Part shown: one piece after another, positions 7,181-15,977 of the stretch
How the letters are laid out: each line of letters begins with the position of its first letter
Numbering within the stretch: position 1 is the stretch's first letter
DNA from: Taishania pollutisoli
GTDB taxonomy: Bacteria; Bacteroidota; Bacteroidia; Flavobacteriales_D; Crocinitomicaceae
DNA: 64,000 nt
Reading direction: 5' to 3'
Assembly: GCF_014518315.1 (NCBI RefSeq)
Contig: NZ_JACVEL010000001.1
Span: forward strand, 310,001 to 374,000
The notes under the pieces: generated by a model
Databases searched by the model: none
Told to the model about the DNA's origin: nothing
The model's input: only the letters and a program-made list of their open reading frames with translations
Program-made: the position numbers and the translations under genes

Positions 7181-8407
7181 TTACTTTTTTACCCAATGTG
7201 CACCGGCGCTTTGCAATTGTGACTGATTCGCCTTGTATTCATCCATTGAGTTGAAGGATGCCACACTTACTGTATGTAACCCGCCATATACGCCGATAAT
7301 TTGTGCCGGGAATCCCTGCGCCTGTAATTTTTCAACCATACGGTTAGCATTGGCAACCTCTCCAAACGAACCGACAATCACCTGAATCGGAAGCGCTTTA
7401 TCCACTCTGATTCCGTTGGCTGAAGAAGCGGCTGGAGTAGGCTTGGTTTCCTTTGCCGGTTCCGGAGTTACTTCGGGAGCCACCTCTTCAGCAACTTCTT
7501 CCACGACTTCCTCTTCCGGAATTTCCTCCACCGGTTCTTCGGGAGTTTCAATATCTTCCACTGGCTTCATGTCTTCTTTTACTTCTTTTTCAGCACTTGC
7601 CAGGAAAGGGATTTTATCCTTCAGATCTTTATAATTGAACCCGACATACGCTGCCCCTCCAGTTACCAGTAATGCGATAATCATCAGTATCAGCGTACCA
7701 CTTCTCCGCGGTTTTTTATCTTTTTTAGTTTTCTCCAGAATCGGCTGTTTCGGACGTTCCGGTTTATAATTCACCGGAGGAAGATCCAAATCATCATTCC
7801 ACTGCTCGTCTTCAGTAGCCGGAGTCGGGATGTTTTCTTCAATAACAACCGGAATTTCAACAACAGGTTCTTCCGCATTCACCAACGGAACATCTACCTC
7901 ATCGACTTCCACTTCTTCCTCCGTTACCTGCTCTTCATATGCATTAATTGTTTCTACAGGCACAGGAATTTCTTCCGGCACCTCTTCCACTCTGTGTATT
8001 TCCTCTTCAACAGGAGCAATTTCCTCTGGTATTTCAACAATAACCTCCGGTTCCGGAACAACAGTTACCACCGGTGCAGTCACTGCTGCATCTCCCGGTG
8101 TTGGTGAAAACTGCACTTCCCCGGCACTGTCTTTTGTAAACACACCAATCTGATCTAATTTGAACATTCCGTCCCCATCTATCGCTGCATTGATTTCTGC
8201 TACATAGTTGTCAATTTTTTCTTTCGCCTCTTCAGCGGAGATTCCTTCTTTTTTTGCGATAAAATTTACCAATGTCCCGTCGTTGTACTTCATAAACGAC
8301 ATAAACATCAATTCATTTGTCGCTCTGTTAACGACAGTAAATGCCCCGAAACCGGGAAGGATGACGGTGTTCTCTTCTTTTAAAATTTCAATCAGATAGT
8401 TATTCAT
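7181..8407 (-). CDS. HU-CCDC81 and SPOR domain membrane protein
   Basis: Likely an inner-membrane protein linking a cytoplasmic HU-like fold to periplasmic peptidoglycan. The 408 residues divide into a CCDC81-type HU domain pair (residues ~1-105, with a ILPGFGAFTVV loop), a Glu/Val/Pro-rich acidic linker, a basic KKDKKPRR stretch before a single membrane segment around residues 235-258, a second Glu/Pro-rich linker, and a C-terminal SPOR domain (~330-408). SPOR domains bind denuded glycan strands at division sites; the role of the HU part in Bacteroidota is not settled. Both linkers are low-complexity, which produces long but spurious antisense reading frames. It starts 14 bp after the MBL-fold gene and precedes menB, so the three form one operon. 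Confidence 0.85.
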   Translation of the reverse strand: MNNYLIEILKEENTVILPGFGAFTVVNRATNELMFMSFMKYNDGTLVNFIAKKEGISAEEAKEKIDNYVAEINAAIDGDGMFKLDQIGVFTKDSAGEVQFSPTPGDAAVTAPVVTVVPEPEVIVEIPEEIAPVEEEIHRVEEVPEEIPVPVETINAYEEQVTEEEVEVDEVDVPLVNAEEPVVEIPVVIEENIPTPATEDEQWNDDLDLPPVNYKPERPKQPILEKTKKDKKPRRSGTLILMIIALLVTGGAAYVGFNYKDLKDKIPFLASAEKEVKEDMKPVEDIETPEEPVEEIPEEEVVEEVAEEVAPEVTPEPAKETKPTPAASSANGIRVDKALPIQVIVGSFGEVANANRMVEKLQAQGFPAQIIGVYGGLHTVSVASFNSMDEYKANQSQLQSAGAHWVKK

Positions 8408-8421
8408 AGCAATAATTTTGA

Positions 8422-9279
8422 TTAGCCAAATAGTTCATTGAACGAACCGGTATCTCCCAACCGAACGCCTTTCTCTGTATTTTGTAGTGTACAGATTTCA
8501 TTGACGCTATCATGCTCAAGGAACAGATAGTAGTTATGTTCCACAGCCGTGTTCAGGAATTTTTCTTTCTCCGTCAATGTCAGCAACGGACGGGTGTCAT
8601 AGCCCATCACGTATGGAAGCGGAATGTGCCCGGTACTCGGAAGTAAGTCCGCCATAAAGACTACTGTTTTTCCCTGGTAATGGATATGCGGAATCATCAT
8701 ACTTTCCGTATGACCGTCGACAAAGAAGACATCAAAGTTTGGAAAAACCTGCTTCGTATAATCACCTGTCCGTTCTACGAATTTCAATTGACCGCTTTCC
8801 TGGATGGGACGGATATTTTCTGTCAGAAAGGATGCTTTTTCTCTCGGATTCGGCTCCGTTGCCCATTTCCAATGATTTTCAGTACTCCAATAAGTTGCAT
8901 TTTTAAACACCGGCTCAAATCCCGTACGATCTTTGTTCCACTGAATTGCTCCTCCGCAATGATCAAAATGCAGATGTGTCAGGAAAACATCTGTAATATC
9001 ATCGGCATGAAATCCCAACTGTTTCAGGTTGCCATGCAATGAATCATTTCCGTGTAAATAATAATGAGAGAAAAACTTCTCGCTTTGTTTGTCACCAATT
9101 CCTGCATCAATGAGAATAAGCCGGTTACCGTCTTCTATAAGCATACTTCTCATCGCCCAGTTGCACATATTGTTTTCGTCAGCAGGATTTGTTTTTGACC
9201 AGATTGACTTGGGTACGACACCAAACATGGCACCTCCGTCTAATTTAAAATTTCCTGTATTTAATGGGTAAATTTTCAT
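8422..9279 (-). CDS. MBL-fold metallo-hydrolase
   Basis: A metallo-beta-lactamase-fold hydrolase of unknown substrate. The 285-residue product carries the metal motif THLHFDHCGG (His102, His104, Asp106, His107), with LILIDAGIGDK ahead of it and further His and Asp residues in DGHTESMMIPH, VFMADLLPSTGH and FLEHD, enough for two metal ions. It has no signal peptide, so it is cytoplasmic. It resembles the lactonase/AHL-hydrolase side of the family, though that is not a substrate assignment. The ATG at 9279 aligns with the family start; an upstream extension would be an unlikely Phe/Ile-rich stretch overlapping the -7 box. It is the first gene of the MBL, HU/SPOR, menB run. Confidence 0.85.
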   Translation of the reverse strand: MKIYPLNTGNFKLDGGAMFGVVPKSIWSKTNPADENNMCNWAMRSMLIEDGNRLILIDAGIGDKQSEKFFSHYYLHGNDSLHGNLKQLGFHADDITDVFLTHLHFDHCGGAIQWNKDRTGFEPVFKNATYWSTENHWKWATEPNPREKASFLTENIRPIQESGQLKFVERTGDYTKQVFPNFDVFFVDGHTESMMIPHIHYQGKTVVFMADLLPSTGHIPLPYVMGYDTRPLLTLTEKEKFLNTAVEHNYYLFLEHDSVNEICTLQNTEKGVRLGDTGSFNELFG

Positions 9280-9306
9280 TTTAATTCTTGCATATATGTT
9301 CCTAGA

Positions 9307-9314
9307 CAAATATG
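9307..9314 (-). promoter_or_regulatory. Putative -7 box (CATATTTG) for the MBL-HU-menB operon
   Basis: One mismatch from TAnnTTTG on the minus strand, about 28 bp before the ATG at 9279. It is the best candidate in the gap upstream of this operon. Confidence 0.3.
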
Positions 9315-9424
9315 CGTTTTTTTTTAAGAATAAACTAATGAAACTTTTCGATTCAACGATGTAAATGAACATCTGCATGAAAAACAAAAAAATCAAAAAG
9401 AAAATCCGAACCACTGTTTTTTTG

Positions 9425-9432
9425 TATCTTTA
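9425..9432 (+). promoter_or_regulatory. Putative -7 box (TATCTTTA) for the alpha/beta hydrolase gene
   Basis: One mismatch from TAnnTTTG, followed by CAC, about 43 bp before the ATG at 9475. TATCTTTnCA is a frequent form of this box in flavobacteria. Confidence 0.35.
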
Positions 9433-9474
9433 CACTTGATTTTCAATCAATCTAATTGATATAAAAGCCGTTAT

Positions 9475-10338
9475 ATGAAATACATCCATTTTTCCGGTCT
9501 GTTGCTTATTTGCCTGTTTTTGACGGGTTTTTCTTCTTGTAAAAAGAAAGACAAGGAAGAACCTGAAATTCCGGGACAGGTACTTTACAATCAAAGTTAC
9601 GGTACTGACCCCCGGAATGTGATGGATGTCCATTTACCGGAAGACAGAAGCTATGATTCGACGAAAGTAATGGTTTATATTCACGGAGGAGGCTGGAGCT
9701 CAGGAGACAAACATGAATTAACCGGTTTGCTGACAACGTTCAAGAAGCATTTACCAGGATATGCTTTCATTGGAATCAATTACAGATTGTGTTCCGCAGA
9801 CCCGTATACAAACGGATTTCCTGCACAGGAAGAAGATGTTGCACTTGCTGTGAGCTACATCAAATCCAAATGTGCTGAATGGAATATTTCTCCGAATCAC
9901 ATCACAATGGTCGGAGCAAGTGCGGGAGGACATCTGGCGCTATTGCATTCATACAAAAACAATAGTGATCATACAATCAAAGCAGTAGCTGCTTATTACC
10001 CGCCTACACATCTGGCACAAGGTTATGACGCTTTGCCGGATTCAAAAGCATTGATTGAACTGGTAACGGGAGGGACTCCTGCAGATGTTCCGGATATCTA
10101 TTTTGAATCCAGCCCGATTTATTATACATCAACAGCTATTCCATCGATTTTATTTCACGGTAATACAGACAATGTCGTTCCTGTTCAGCAAACCATGTGG
10201 TTAGTTGATTCATTGAACACAAAAGGAAAAATGGTTGACTCCTGGATTATTCCTGCCGAAGGGCACGGACTTTCAGGTGCAAAAATGGTTGAAACGATCG
10301 AACGTATCGGTGTTTTCTTCAGCAACCATAATCCATAA
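9475..10338 (+). CDS. Alpha/beta hydrolase lipoprotein (carboxylesterase-like)
   Basis: Predicted envelope-anchored esterase or lipase. The 287-residue product begins with a lipoprotein signal peptide (Cys22 in FSSCKKK). The hydrolase domain has the HGGGW oxyanion loop (residues 70-74), the nucleophile elbow GASAGG with Ser149, Asp232 in FHGNTDNVVP and His264 in PAEGHGL, a complete triad. The HGGG loop puts it near the hormone-sensitive-lipase/BD-FAE esterases. It is probably monocistronic. Substrate unknown; small acyl esters or acetylated glycans are plausible for this class. Confidence 0.85.
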   Translation: MKYIHFSGLLLICLFLTGFSSCKKKDKEEPEIPGQVLYNQSYGTDPRNVMDVHLPEDRSYDSTKVMVYIHGGGWSSGDKHELTGLLTTFKKHLPGYAFIGINYRLCSADPYTNGFPAQEEDVALAVSYIKSKCAEWNISPNHITMVGASAGGHLALLHSYKNNSDHTIKAVAAYYPPTHLAQGYDALPDSKALIELVTGGTPADVPDIYFESSPIYYTSTAIPSILFHGNTDNVVPVQQTMWLVDSLNTKGKMVDSWIIPAEGHGLSGAKMVETIERIGVFFSNHNP

Positions 10339-10407
10339 GACATTTTCTATACACATTCAGCCCTGCTACCACTTGTTGATTTTAACGTATTGTAATTAAT
10401 TTTTAAG

Positions 10408-11553
10408 ATGAAAAACGTTTATTTGGACAACGCCGCTACAACACCAATGGCGAAAGAGGTTATTGACTGCATGACAGCTGTGATGCAGGACGATTTTGGT
10501 AACCCCTCTTCAACACATGCCTATGGAAGAAAAGCAAAAGCGTTGCTGGAAAATTCACGTCGCACAGTAGCGCGGTTGCTGCATTGTGAACCTTCTGAAA
10601 TTATTTTTACAAGTGGAGGAACAGAAGCCGACAACATGGCAATCAATTCGTCGGTTCACCTGTTAGGAGTGACACGCGTAATTACTACTCCGATTGAACA
10701 TCACGCTGTAGGACACACCGTTGAAGCATTGGAAAAAGAAGGGAAAGCTGAAATGGTCTTTGTCAAAACGGATGATTGCGGAACAGTTGATCTACAACAC
10801 TTAGAAGAATTACTTGCGGATACATCGAAAAAAACACTGGTTTCTCTGATGCATGCCAACAATGAAATCGGAATTTTGCTCCCGCTGAAACGTGTAAGCG
10901 ACTTGTGCAGAAAATACAATGCCTTTTTTCATTCGGATACTGTGCAGACGATGGGACACTATGCCTTTGATCTGAAAGAACTGGATATTGACTTCATTAC
11001 CTGTGCTGCTCATAAATTTCACGGACCGAAAGGTGTCGGTTTTTTATACTGCAGTAAAAAAGTGAAAGTTGAAAACCTCATCCATGGAGGAAGTCAGGAG
11101 CGCGGGCTTCGCGGAGGAACTGAAAACTTGTATGGAATTGTCGGATTGGCGAAAGCAATGGAATTGGCATACGAAGATGTTGAAAGTCACCAACGACATG
11201 TACAGGAATTAAAATCCTATATGATCGAACGCCTGAAAGAGCAGCTTCCGGACGTCGGATTTCATGGATCTATTGCTCCTGAAGCATCTTTATATACCGT
11301 TCTGAATGTAAAATTACCTGCGACAGAAAAATCGGGGATGTTGTTGTTCACACTGGATTTGAAAGGAGTCGCTGCAAGTGGTGGAAGTGCCTGTACTTCG
11401 GGTGCTAACAAAGGTTCGCACGTATTAACAGGAATTGATGCCGATTTGTCTCGTCCGAATGTTCGTTTTTCTTTTTCACGTTACACTACAAAAGAAGAGA
11501 TTGACTACGCAGTCGGTGTGATTGCCGAAGTATACGAAAAGACATTGGTCTGA
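10408..11553 (+). CDS. Cysteine desulfurase family protein (IscS/NifS-like)
   Basis: PLP enzyme that takes sulfur from cysteine for Fe-S clusters or thio-modifications. In the 381-residue protein I see YLDNAATTPMAKEV at the start, TSGGTEADNMAI, the PLP-stacking His99 in PIEHHA, Lys203 in AAHKFHGPKGVGF as Schiff-base lysine, RGGTENLYGIVG, and a catalytic loop with Cys329 in SGGSACTSG. The Cys-containing loop and length match group I NifS/IscS enzymes. No iscU or other iron-sulfur assembly gene is adjacent, so its sulfur acceptor cannot be inferred from context. It converges on the following gene with a gap of only 10 bp and no hairpin between. Confidence 0.9.
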   Translation: MKNVYLDNAATTPMAKEVIDCMTAVMQDDFGNPSSTHAYGRKAKALLENSRRTVARLLHCEPSEIIFTSGGTEADNMAINSSVHLLGVTRVITTPIEHHAVGHTVEALEKEGKAEMVFVKTDDCGTVDLQHLEELLADTSKKTLVSLMHANNEIGILLPLKRVSDLCRKYNAFFHSDTVQTMGHYAFDLKELDIDFITCAAHKFHGPKGVGFLYCSKKVKVENLIHGGSQERGLRGGTENLYGIVGLAKAMELAYEDVESHQRHVQELKSYMIERLKEQLPDVGFHGSIAPEASLYTVLNVKLPATEKSGMLLFTLDLKGVAASGGSACTSGANKGSHVLTGIDADLSRPNVRFSFSRYTTKEEIDYAVGVIAEVYEKTLV

Positions 11554-11563
11554 AAATTCATAC

Positions 11564-12469
11564 TTATTTTTGCAGGATACGCCAACGCACCTCATCCAAC
11601 CGGGCTTTGGTTCGTTGCCAGAGATTCTTACCTTCTAAATTGAGGTAATTCCGGGTAAAAATGCTTGGATTTAACATCCATTTTAATGCACGCTTCGGTA
11701 AGGGAAGTGTACTGTACGGAAATTTTTTCAGCTCAAAATACGGTTGCAGCTTCGGGTAGATGTTCTCAAAAAACTGATTCCTGTTGTGTTTGTAAAATGC
11801 ATTGTTACGGGGAACCAACACGTCCATCCCTATATGAAACGTAAGGTGAGCATCCGGAATGTACAAGGGGTTTTCTGCAAATGAGAAAATATTGTGCACC
11901 AATGCTGCTTCTAAAAATGAGATCCCGACACAAATTTCTCCGAGAATAAAACGATCCAGTAACGTAGCTTTAATTACAAAACAATCAAATCCCGGGTGTG
12001 ATTTTCCCAAATCGGCATACATCAACGGGAGTTCTTCCACCGATTTATACCGGTCGGAAATTCTTCTTCTGTTGATGACCAATGCGTCATGTCCTTTTTC
12101 GAGGTAAGAAAAAACAGCATCATAGAAATAAGGCATCAACGCAATATCCATATTGGTAAAAATCACATAATCAAACGGAGCGGCTTCTTTTACCTTTAGC
12201 AGGATATCTGCAATCAACGGGAGTTTGCGTTTGGTGAGTTGACTGTTTACATCCAGCACGGAGCGATCCAGGTTTGACAGCACCTGAAATCCGGCCGGGA
12301 TGACCTCCCTATCTTCTTCGAATTGAGTTGTATACAGTTCAATTTCCCGTTCGTGCGGGGAATTGTGTTTTGCCCTTAACATTGTTTCAAAAGTTATAGG
12401 CTGTGCAACGTGTAAATCCGATTTTTCGTTTACCTTTACAGGGTTAATGATATGTGCTACGCGAATCAA
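11564..12469 (-). CDS. Hypothetical protein, glycosyltransferase-like
   Basis: Function not recognised with certainty. The ~301-residue product has no signal peptide or membrane helix. A strand ending in VIFTNMDIALMPYFYDAV resembles the metal-binding turn of GT-A glycosyltransferases, and the C-terminus is basic (KARLDEVRWRILQK), as in many glycan-cluster proteins. The start appears to be TTG at 12469, giving LIRVAHIINPV read as MIRVAHIINPV; no in-frame ATG is available until well inside the protein. This TTG is only two bases from the ATG of the divergent aminotransferase gene that begins the glycan operon, suggesting shared control and a role in the same locus (inference). Confidence 0.6.
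   Translation of the reverse strand: MIRVAHIINPVKVNEKSDLHVAQPITFETMLRAKHNSPHEREIELYTTQFEEDREVIPAGFQVLSNLDRSVLDVNSQLTKRKLPLIADILLKVKEAAPFDYVIFTNMDIALMPYFYDAVFSYLEKGHDALVINRRRISDRYKSVEELPLMYADLGKSHPGFDCFVIKATLLDRFILGEICVGISFLEAALVHNIFSFAENPLYIPDAHLTFHIGMDVLVPRNNAFYKHNRNQFFENIYPKLQPYFELKKFPYSTLPLPKRALKWMLNPSIFTRNYLNLEGKNLWQRTKARLDEVRWRILQK
12431..12438 (+). promoter_or_regulatory. Putative -7 box (TACCTTTA) for the 17-gene glycan operon
   Basis: One mismatch from TAnnTTTG, 33 bp before the ATG at 12472, lying within the first codons of the divergent gene on the other strand. The genes leave no free intergenic space, so the operon promoter must lie in coding DNA. Confidence 0.3.
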
Positions 12470-12471
12470 CT

Positions 12472-13599
12472 ATGAACATTTTATTCAACAACATTGGTAA
12501 AACTACAAATTATCTTCAACATATTGAGTTGCTGTATTCTGATTATAATTTGTTTCGCAAAAAGCACTTTTCCAATCAGTGTCTTTCCATTTTAAGCCCC
12601 ATTTACCCGGATTCCAAATTATTTCTTACGCATTCGGCTACCGGTGCACTCGAAATGATTGCCTTGTTGATGGATATTGAAAAGGGAGATGAAATCATCA
12701 TTCCTTCTTTCACATTTGTATCTTCTGCCAATGCTTTTGTATCCAGGGGAGCAACTCCGGTTTTTGCAGACATTGAGCCGGAGACGCTGAATATTGATCT
12801 GGATCTGGTAGAAGGGCTCATCACACCGCAAACAAAAGCCATCGTAGCGGTTCATTATGCCGGTCATGCATGCGATCTGAATCGTTTGAAAGCGATTTGT
12901 GAAAAGCACCAGCTCTTTTTGGTGGAGGATGCAGCAATGGCATTCGGAAATACATTTGAGGGAAAACCGCTCGGAACAATCGGTGACTTTGGGGTGATCA
13001 GTTTTGATATCACCAAACAAATTTCGGCTGTTCAGGGAGGTTTGTTACTGGTCAACAACCCGAAATTTCGCAAGCGGGCCGGTCACATCTATCACATAGG
13101 AACCAATCGTGAAGATTTCATGGAAGGAAATGCTCCTTATTATGAATGGGTAGATGTCGGTTCCAAATTCCAGATGAATGAGATGAATGCGGTTGCGTTG
13201 TATGATCAGTTGATTCGTTATGAAGAAATACTGATACACCGCAACCGGATTTCAAGACACTATTACAGAGAATTACAGCCATTGGAACGAAAAGGGAAGT
13301 TGATACTAATCGCTGAAAAATATATTGCCGAAAATTACCATGAATTTTATTTACTATTAAAAAATAAAAAAGAGCGTGAACAGCTCGCATCTTACTTATC
13401 ACAAAACGGAATAGAAGCAATGTTTCATTACATTCCACTACATCAAACACTAAAAGGACATTCTTTTTCACCCGGAAAGTTGACAAATGCCTCCACTATT
13501 TCAGATCAGTTACTACGTCTTCCTTTACATACTGAAATGGGAAACGAGGTAGTCGAATACATTTGTAACACTATTAAATCATACTGGGATGAAAAATGA
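12472..13599 (+). CDS. DegT/DnrJ/EryC1 sugar aminotransferase (WecE/RffA-like)
   Basis: PLP-dependent transaminase expected to put an amino group on a nucleotide-linked keto-sugar, most like dTDP-4-amino-4,6-dideoxygalactose transaminase. In the 375-residue protein, THSATGALEMIALLMDI binds PLP phosphate, IIPSFTFVSSANAF and FLVEDAAMAFG are standard family blocks, and Lys182 in SFDITKQISAVQGG takes the position of the Schiff-base lysine. The FxxTKQIS context fits WecE better than the perosamine or ArnB groups. It is the first gene of the long operon and overlaps the export permease by 11 bp. The keto-sugar itself would have to be made elsewhere, since no dehydratase is present in the window. 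Confidence 0.87.
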   Translation: MNILFNNIGKTTNYLQHIELLYSDYNLFRKKHFSNQCLSILSPIYPDSKLFLTHSATGALEMIALLMDIEKGDEIIIPSFTFVSSANAFVSRGATPVFADIEPETLNIDLDLVEGLITPQTKAIVAVHYAGHACDLNRLKAICEKHQLFLVEDAAMAFGNTFEGKPLGTIGDFGVISFDITKQISAVQGGLLLVNNPKFRKRAGHIYHIGTNREDFMEGNAPYYEWVDVGSKFQMNEMNAVALYDQLIRYEEILIHRNRISRHYYRELQPLERKGKLILIAEKYIAENYHEFYLLLKNKKEREQLASYLSQNGIEAMFHYIPLHQTLKGHSFSPGKLTNASTISDQLLRLPLHTEMGNEVVEYICNTIKSYWDEK

Positions 13600-14419
13600 T
13601 GGTGATGAACTACACATCATGACTGCTGAACCCGATACATTCGGGGCTTATTTCAGAAATATCCGAAAGTATCGTTCATTGATCTGGGTGTTTGCTAAAC
13701 GGGATTTAAAGGTTAAGTATTCACAGACGGTGATCGGGTTGGGTTGGACATTGTTACAACCGTTAACGTCCTTAATCATCTACACATTTTTCTTTGGTTT
13801 TCTTCTTCAATGGAAAACAGAAGGAATTGATTACCCAGTGTATGTACTAAGTGGATTGCTCGGATGGAGTTATTTCTCTTATATTGTCAATGCAGGAACA
13901 TTCGGCTTGCAGGAATCGGCTCAGTTAATCAAGAAAATTTACTTTCCGAAAAGTGTCATCCCGCTTTCAAAAATGGTCATTGCACTGGTTGAATTAGGAA
14001 TTAGTTTACTATTACTCATCCCGTTACTCTTTTACTTCGGACAGGTAATATCATGGAAAATTATTTTTTTGCCTATTGTCTTGTTTTACAATACAGCCTG
14101 TGCGCTCTGTCTCGTATTCTGGATTTCGGTTTTCGCGTACAAGAAACGAGATGTACTACATTTAATTCCCTTCCTTCTGTATTTCGGCATTTGGTTTTCC
14201 CCTGTGTTTTTCAGTAGTGATATTTTACCATCTCAATATACGTTTGTATTGGATCTCAACCCAATGGCAAATGTAATACAGGCCTGGAGATGGTGTTTAT
14301 TTGGCTTTGGGGAATTTAACTGGATCTGGTTGATCAATTTTTTTATTGTTTTGGCACTCCTTTTAACCGGTATGTACGTCTATAACAGGAAGGAAAATCG
14401 ACTATCAGACTATATATAG
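13589..14419 (+). CDS. ABC-2 type polysaccharide export permease (Wzm-like)
   Basis: Membrane subunit of an ABC exporter for lipid-linked polysaccharide. The 276-residue product has the family entry FAKRDLKVKYSQTVIGLGWTLLQPL, including the amphipathic gate helix, six predicted membrane segments, and a NPMANVIQAWRWCLFG segment before the last helices, all usual for Wzm/KpsM/TagG permeases. The start given overlaps the aminotransferase by 11 bp; an ATG at 13619 would also work. Its ATPase partner is not adjacent but six genes downstream (19416-20519), with a radical SAM gene and the PhyH genes inserted between, an unusual arrangement because these two genes are normally neighbours. Confidence 0.88.
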   Translation: MKNDGDELHIMTAEPDTFGAYFRNIRKYRSLIWVFAKRDLKVKYSQTVIGLGWTLLQPLTSLIIYTFFFGFLLQWKTEGIDYPVYVLSGLLGWSYFSYIVNAGTFGLQESAQLIKKIYFPKSVIPLSKMVIALVELGISLLLLIPLLFYFGQVISWKIIFLPIVLFYNTACALCLVFWISVFAYKKRDVLHLIPFLLYFGIWFSPVFFSSDILPSQYTFVLDLNPMANVIQAWRWCLFGFGEFNWIWLINFFIVLALLLTGMYVYNRKENRLSDYI

Positions 14420-14426
14420 AAGAGTT

Positions 14427-15968
14427 ATGTATAAAGACTATAATAAGGATCGTAATTGTTTAGATAAAAGTAGTCTATGTCACGCACCGAACTACAGCAT
14501 GCATTTTGCTCAAAACGGAGTTGTATCTGCTTGTAGTTTTACACGTTTTATGCCAATGGGAAAGTTCCCGGAACAAACCATTGATGAAATTTGGTTTGGA
14601 AACGTTGCTCAGAAGCATAGAAAACAAATGAAAACACGGTCTTTTCCGGAAGGTTGTAAAGTGTGCTCATCTGATTTTCATTCTAAAAACTATGGTCAAA
14701 TGCGTTCCAAATTGTATGACATTTATGGCAAAACATACATCAATAGAACACAATCAAAATTAACTAATAAAATTTCAATTGGTAAATTTATAGAATACCC
14801 TCAGGTAATTAGCTTTGAATTATCTAACACCTGCAACCTTGAATGTGTTATGTGTATCGGCTTATTGTCCAGTAGCATCAGAAAAAACCGGGAAAAACTC
14901 CCCCCCATCCCTCAACGGTACAACAAGGACTTTATCAATCAGTTAAAGTCATATATTCCACATCTGAAAGAAGCTAAATTTTTCGGAGGAGAACCTTTTT
15001 TAATTGACTTATACCTGGATATATGGGATTTATTTATCGAATTAAATCCCGGTTGTAAGATCTATATTACAACAAACGGGACTATTTTTAATAATCGTGT
15101 TAAGAGGGTACTCGAAAAATTAGTGAACCTTCAATTGGTTGTTTCGCTTGATTCAATAACGAAAGATACCTATGAAAAAATAAGAGTTAATGCCCAATTT
15201 GAACGCGTAATAGAACACGTTTTTCAGTTTAGGGACATTGTGAAAAAAAATGACCGGTATGTCATTATTTCCCCCACTTATATGACTCATAATTGGGCAG
15301 AATATCCATCTATTCTGGACTTTGCAAATCGGGAAAATTTACTTTTTGAAACCAACATTTTAACAACTCCTCATGACCTTTCTTTGGCGAATTTTTCACC
15401 TGAACAGCTTAAAGAAGTGCTGCACAGATGGATGAAACACCCGATCACGCCAAACAATAATATAGGAGAACAAAATCAAAAAGAATTTGACAAAGCCCTT
15501 ACTCAGGTTGAATTCATGTACCAGGATCAATCGATTCTCTATTCTGACAGAATGGGTAGAGCCGCCTCTGATTTTCCTGCTACCAATCTCATGGAAACAG
15601 TACTCACTCTTCAAATAAAACAAGCAATCAGGAGTACTGTCGATCCGTCTCTTCCGTTAAAATTACGAATCTTATTTTCTAATCCCACTTCGTTATTTTC
15701 TGATTTTTATCTTAGTATCTCTTCTATTGCAGAATTTATGAATGGTCCGGATTCAGGATTTAATCAGCAATTATATAAGAAATTAGAGTCCCGATATACA
15801 TCCGGTGAACAAACTGAAATTATTAAGAATTTACTTCGAAAAAAAGACGGGGTATTTCATCTTTTGAGTGCATTTGAGAAAAAAGATGAGGAAAATTTTT
15901 TACATTTGTTTGAACAGCACAATTTCACGACTCCTATAGAACAGGAAGCTTCAGAATTCTTCTATTAA
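14427..15968 (+). CDS. Radical SAM protein with N-terminal SPASM/twitch-like cysteines
   Basis: Radical S-adenosylmethionine enzyme of unknown substrate. The 513-residue protein has the cluster motif CNLECVMC (Cys136, Cys140, Cys143) followed by FFGGEPF (around residue 186-191) and ITTNGTIF, a normal radical SAM core. Ahead of the core lies a block with Cys11, Cys18, Cys36, Cys77 and Cys80, including FAQNGVVSACSF and GCKVC, which resembles the auxiliary-cluster (SPASM or twitch) region that usually follows the core. Residues ~340-513 are mostly helical and unfamiliar. It sits between the export permease and the dioxygenase genes, 8-10 bp from each, so a role in modifying the exported product is likely. 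SPASM proteins otherwise act on peptides, so a peptide substrate is an alternative. Confidence 0.85.
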   Translation: MYKDYNKDRNCLDKSSLCHAPNYSMHFAQNGVVSACSFTRFMPMGKFPEQTIDEIWFGNVAQKHRKQMKTRSFPEGCKVCSSDFHSKNYGQMRSKLYDIYGKTYINRTQSKLTNKISIGKFIEYPQVISFELSNTCNLECVMCIGLLSSSIRKNREKLPPIPQRYNKDFINQLKSYIPHLKEAKFFGGEPFLIDLYLDIWDLFIELNPGCKIYITTNGTIFNNRVKRVLEKLVNLQLVVSLDSITKDTYEKIRVNAQFERVIEHVFQFRDIVKKNDRYVIISPTYMTHNWAEYPSILDFANRENLLFETNILTTPHDLSLANFSPEQLKEVLHRWMKHPITPNNNIGEQNQKEFDKALTQVEFMYQDQSILYSDRMGRAASDFPATNLMETVLTLQIKQAIRSTVDPSLPLKLRILFSNPTSLFSDFYLSISSIAEFMNGPDSGFNQQLYKKLESRYTSGEQTEIIKNLLRKKDGVFHLLSAFEKKDEENFLHLFEQHNFTTPIEQEASEFFY

Positions 15969-15977
15969 ATACACTCT

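Noticed and set aside
7830-8153. Ser/Thr-rich frame on the + strand opposite the HU/SPOR gene
   Set aside because: It is the reverse complement of the Glu/Val/Pro-rich linker; low complexity explains its length.
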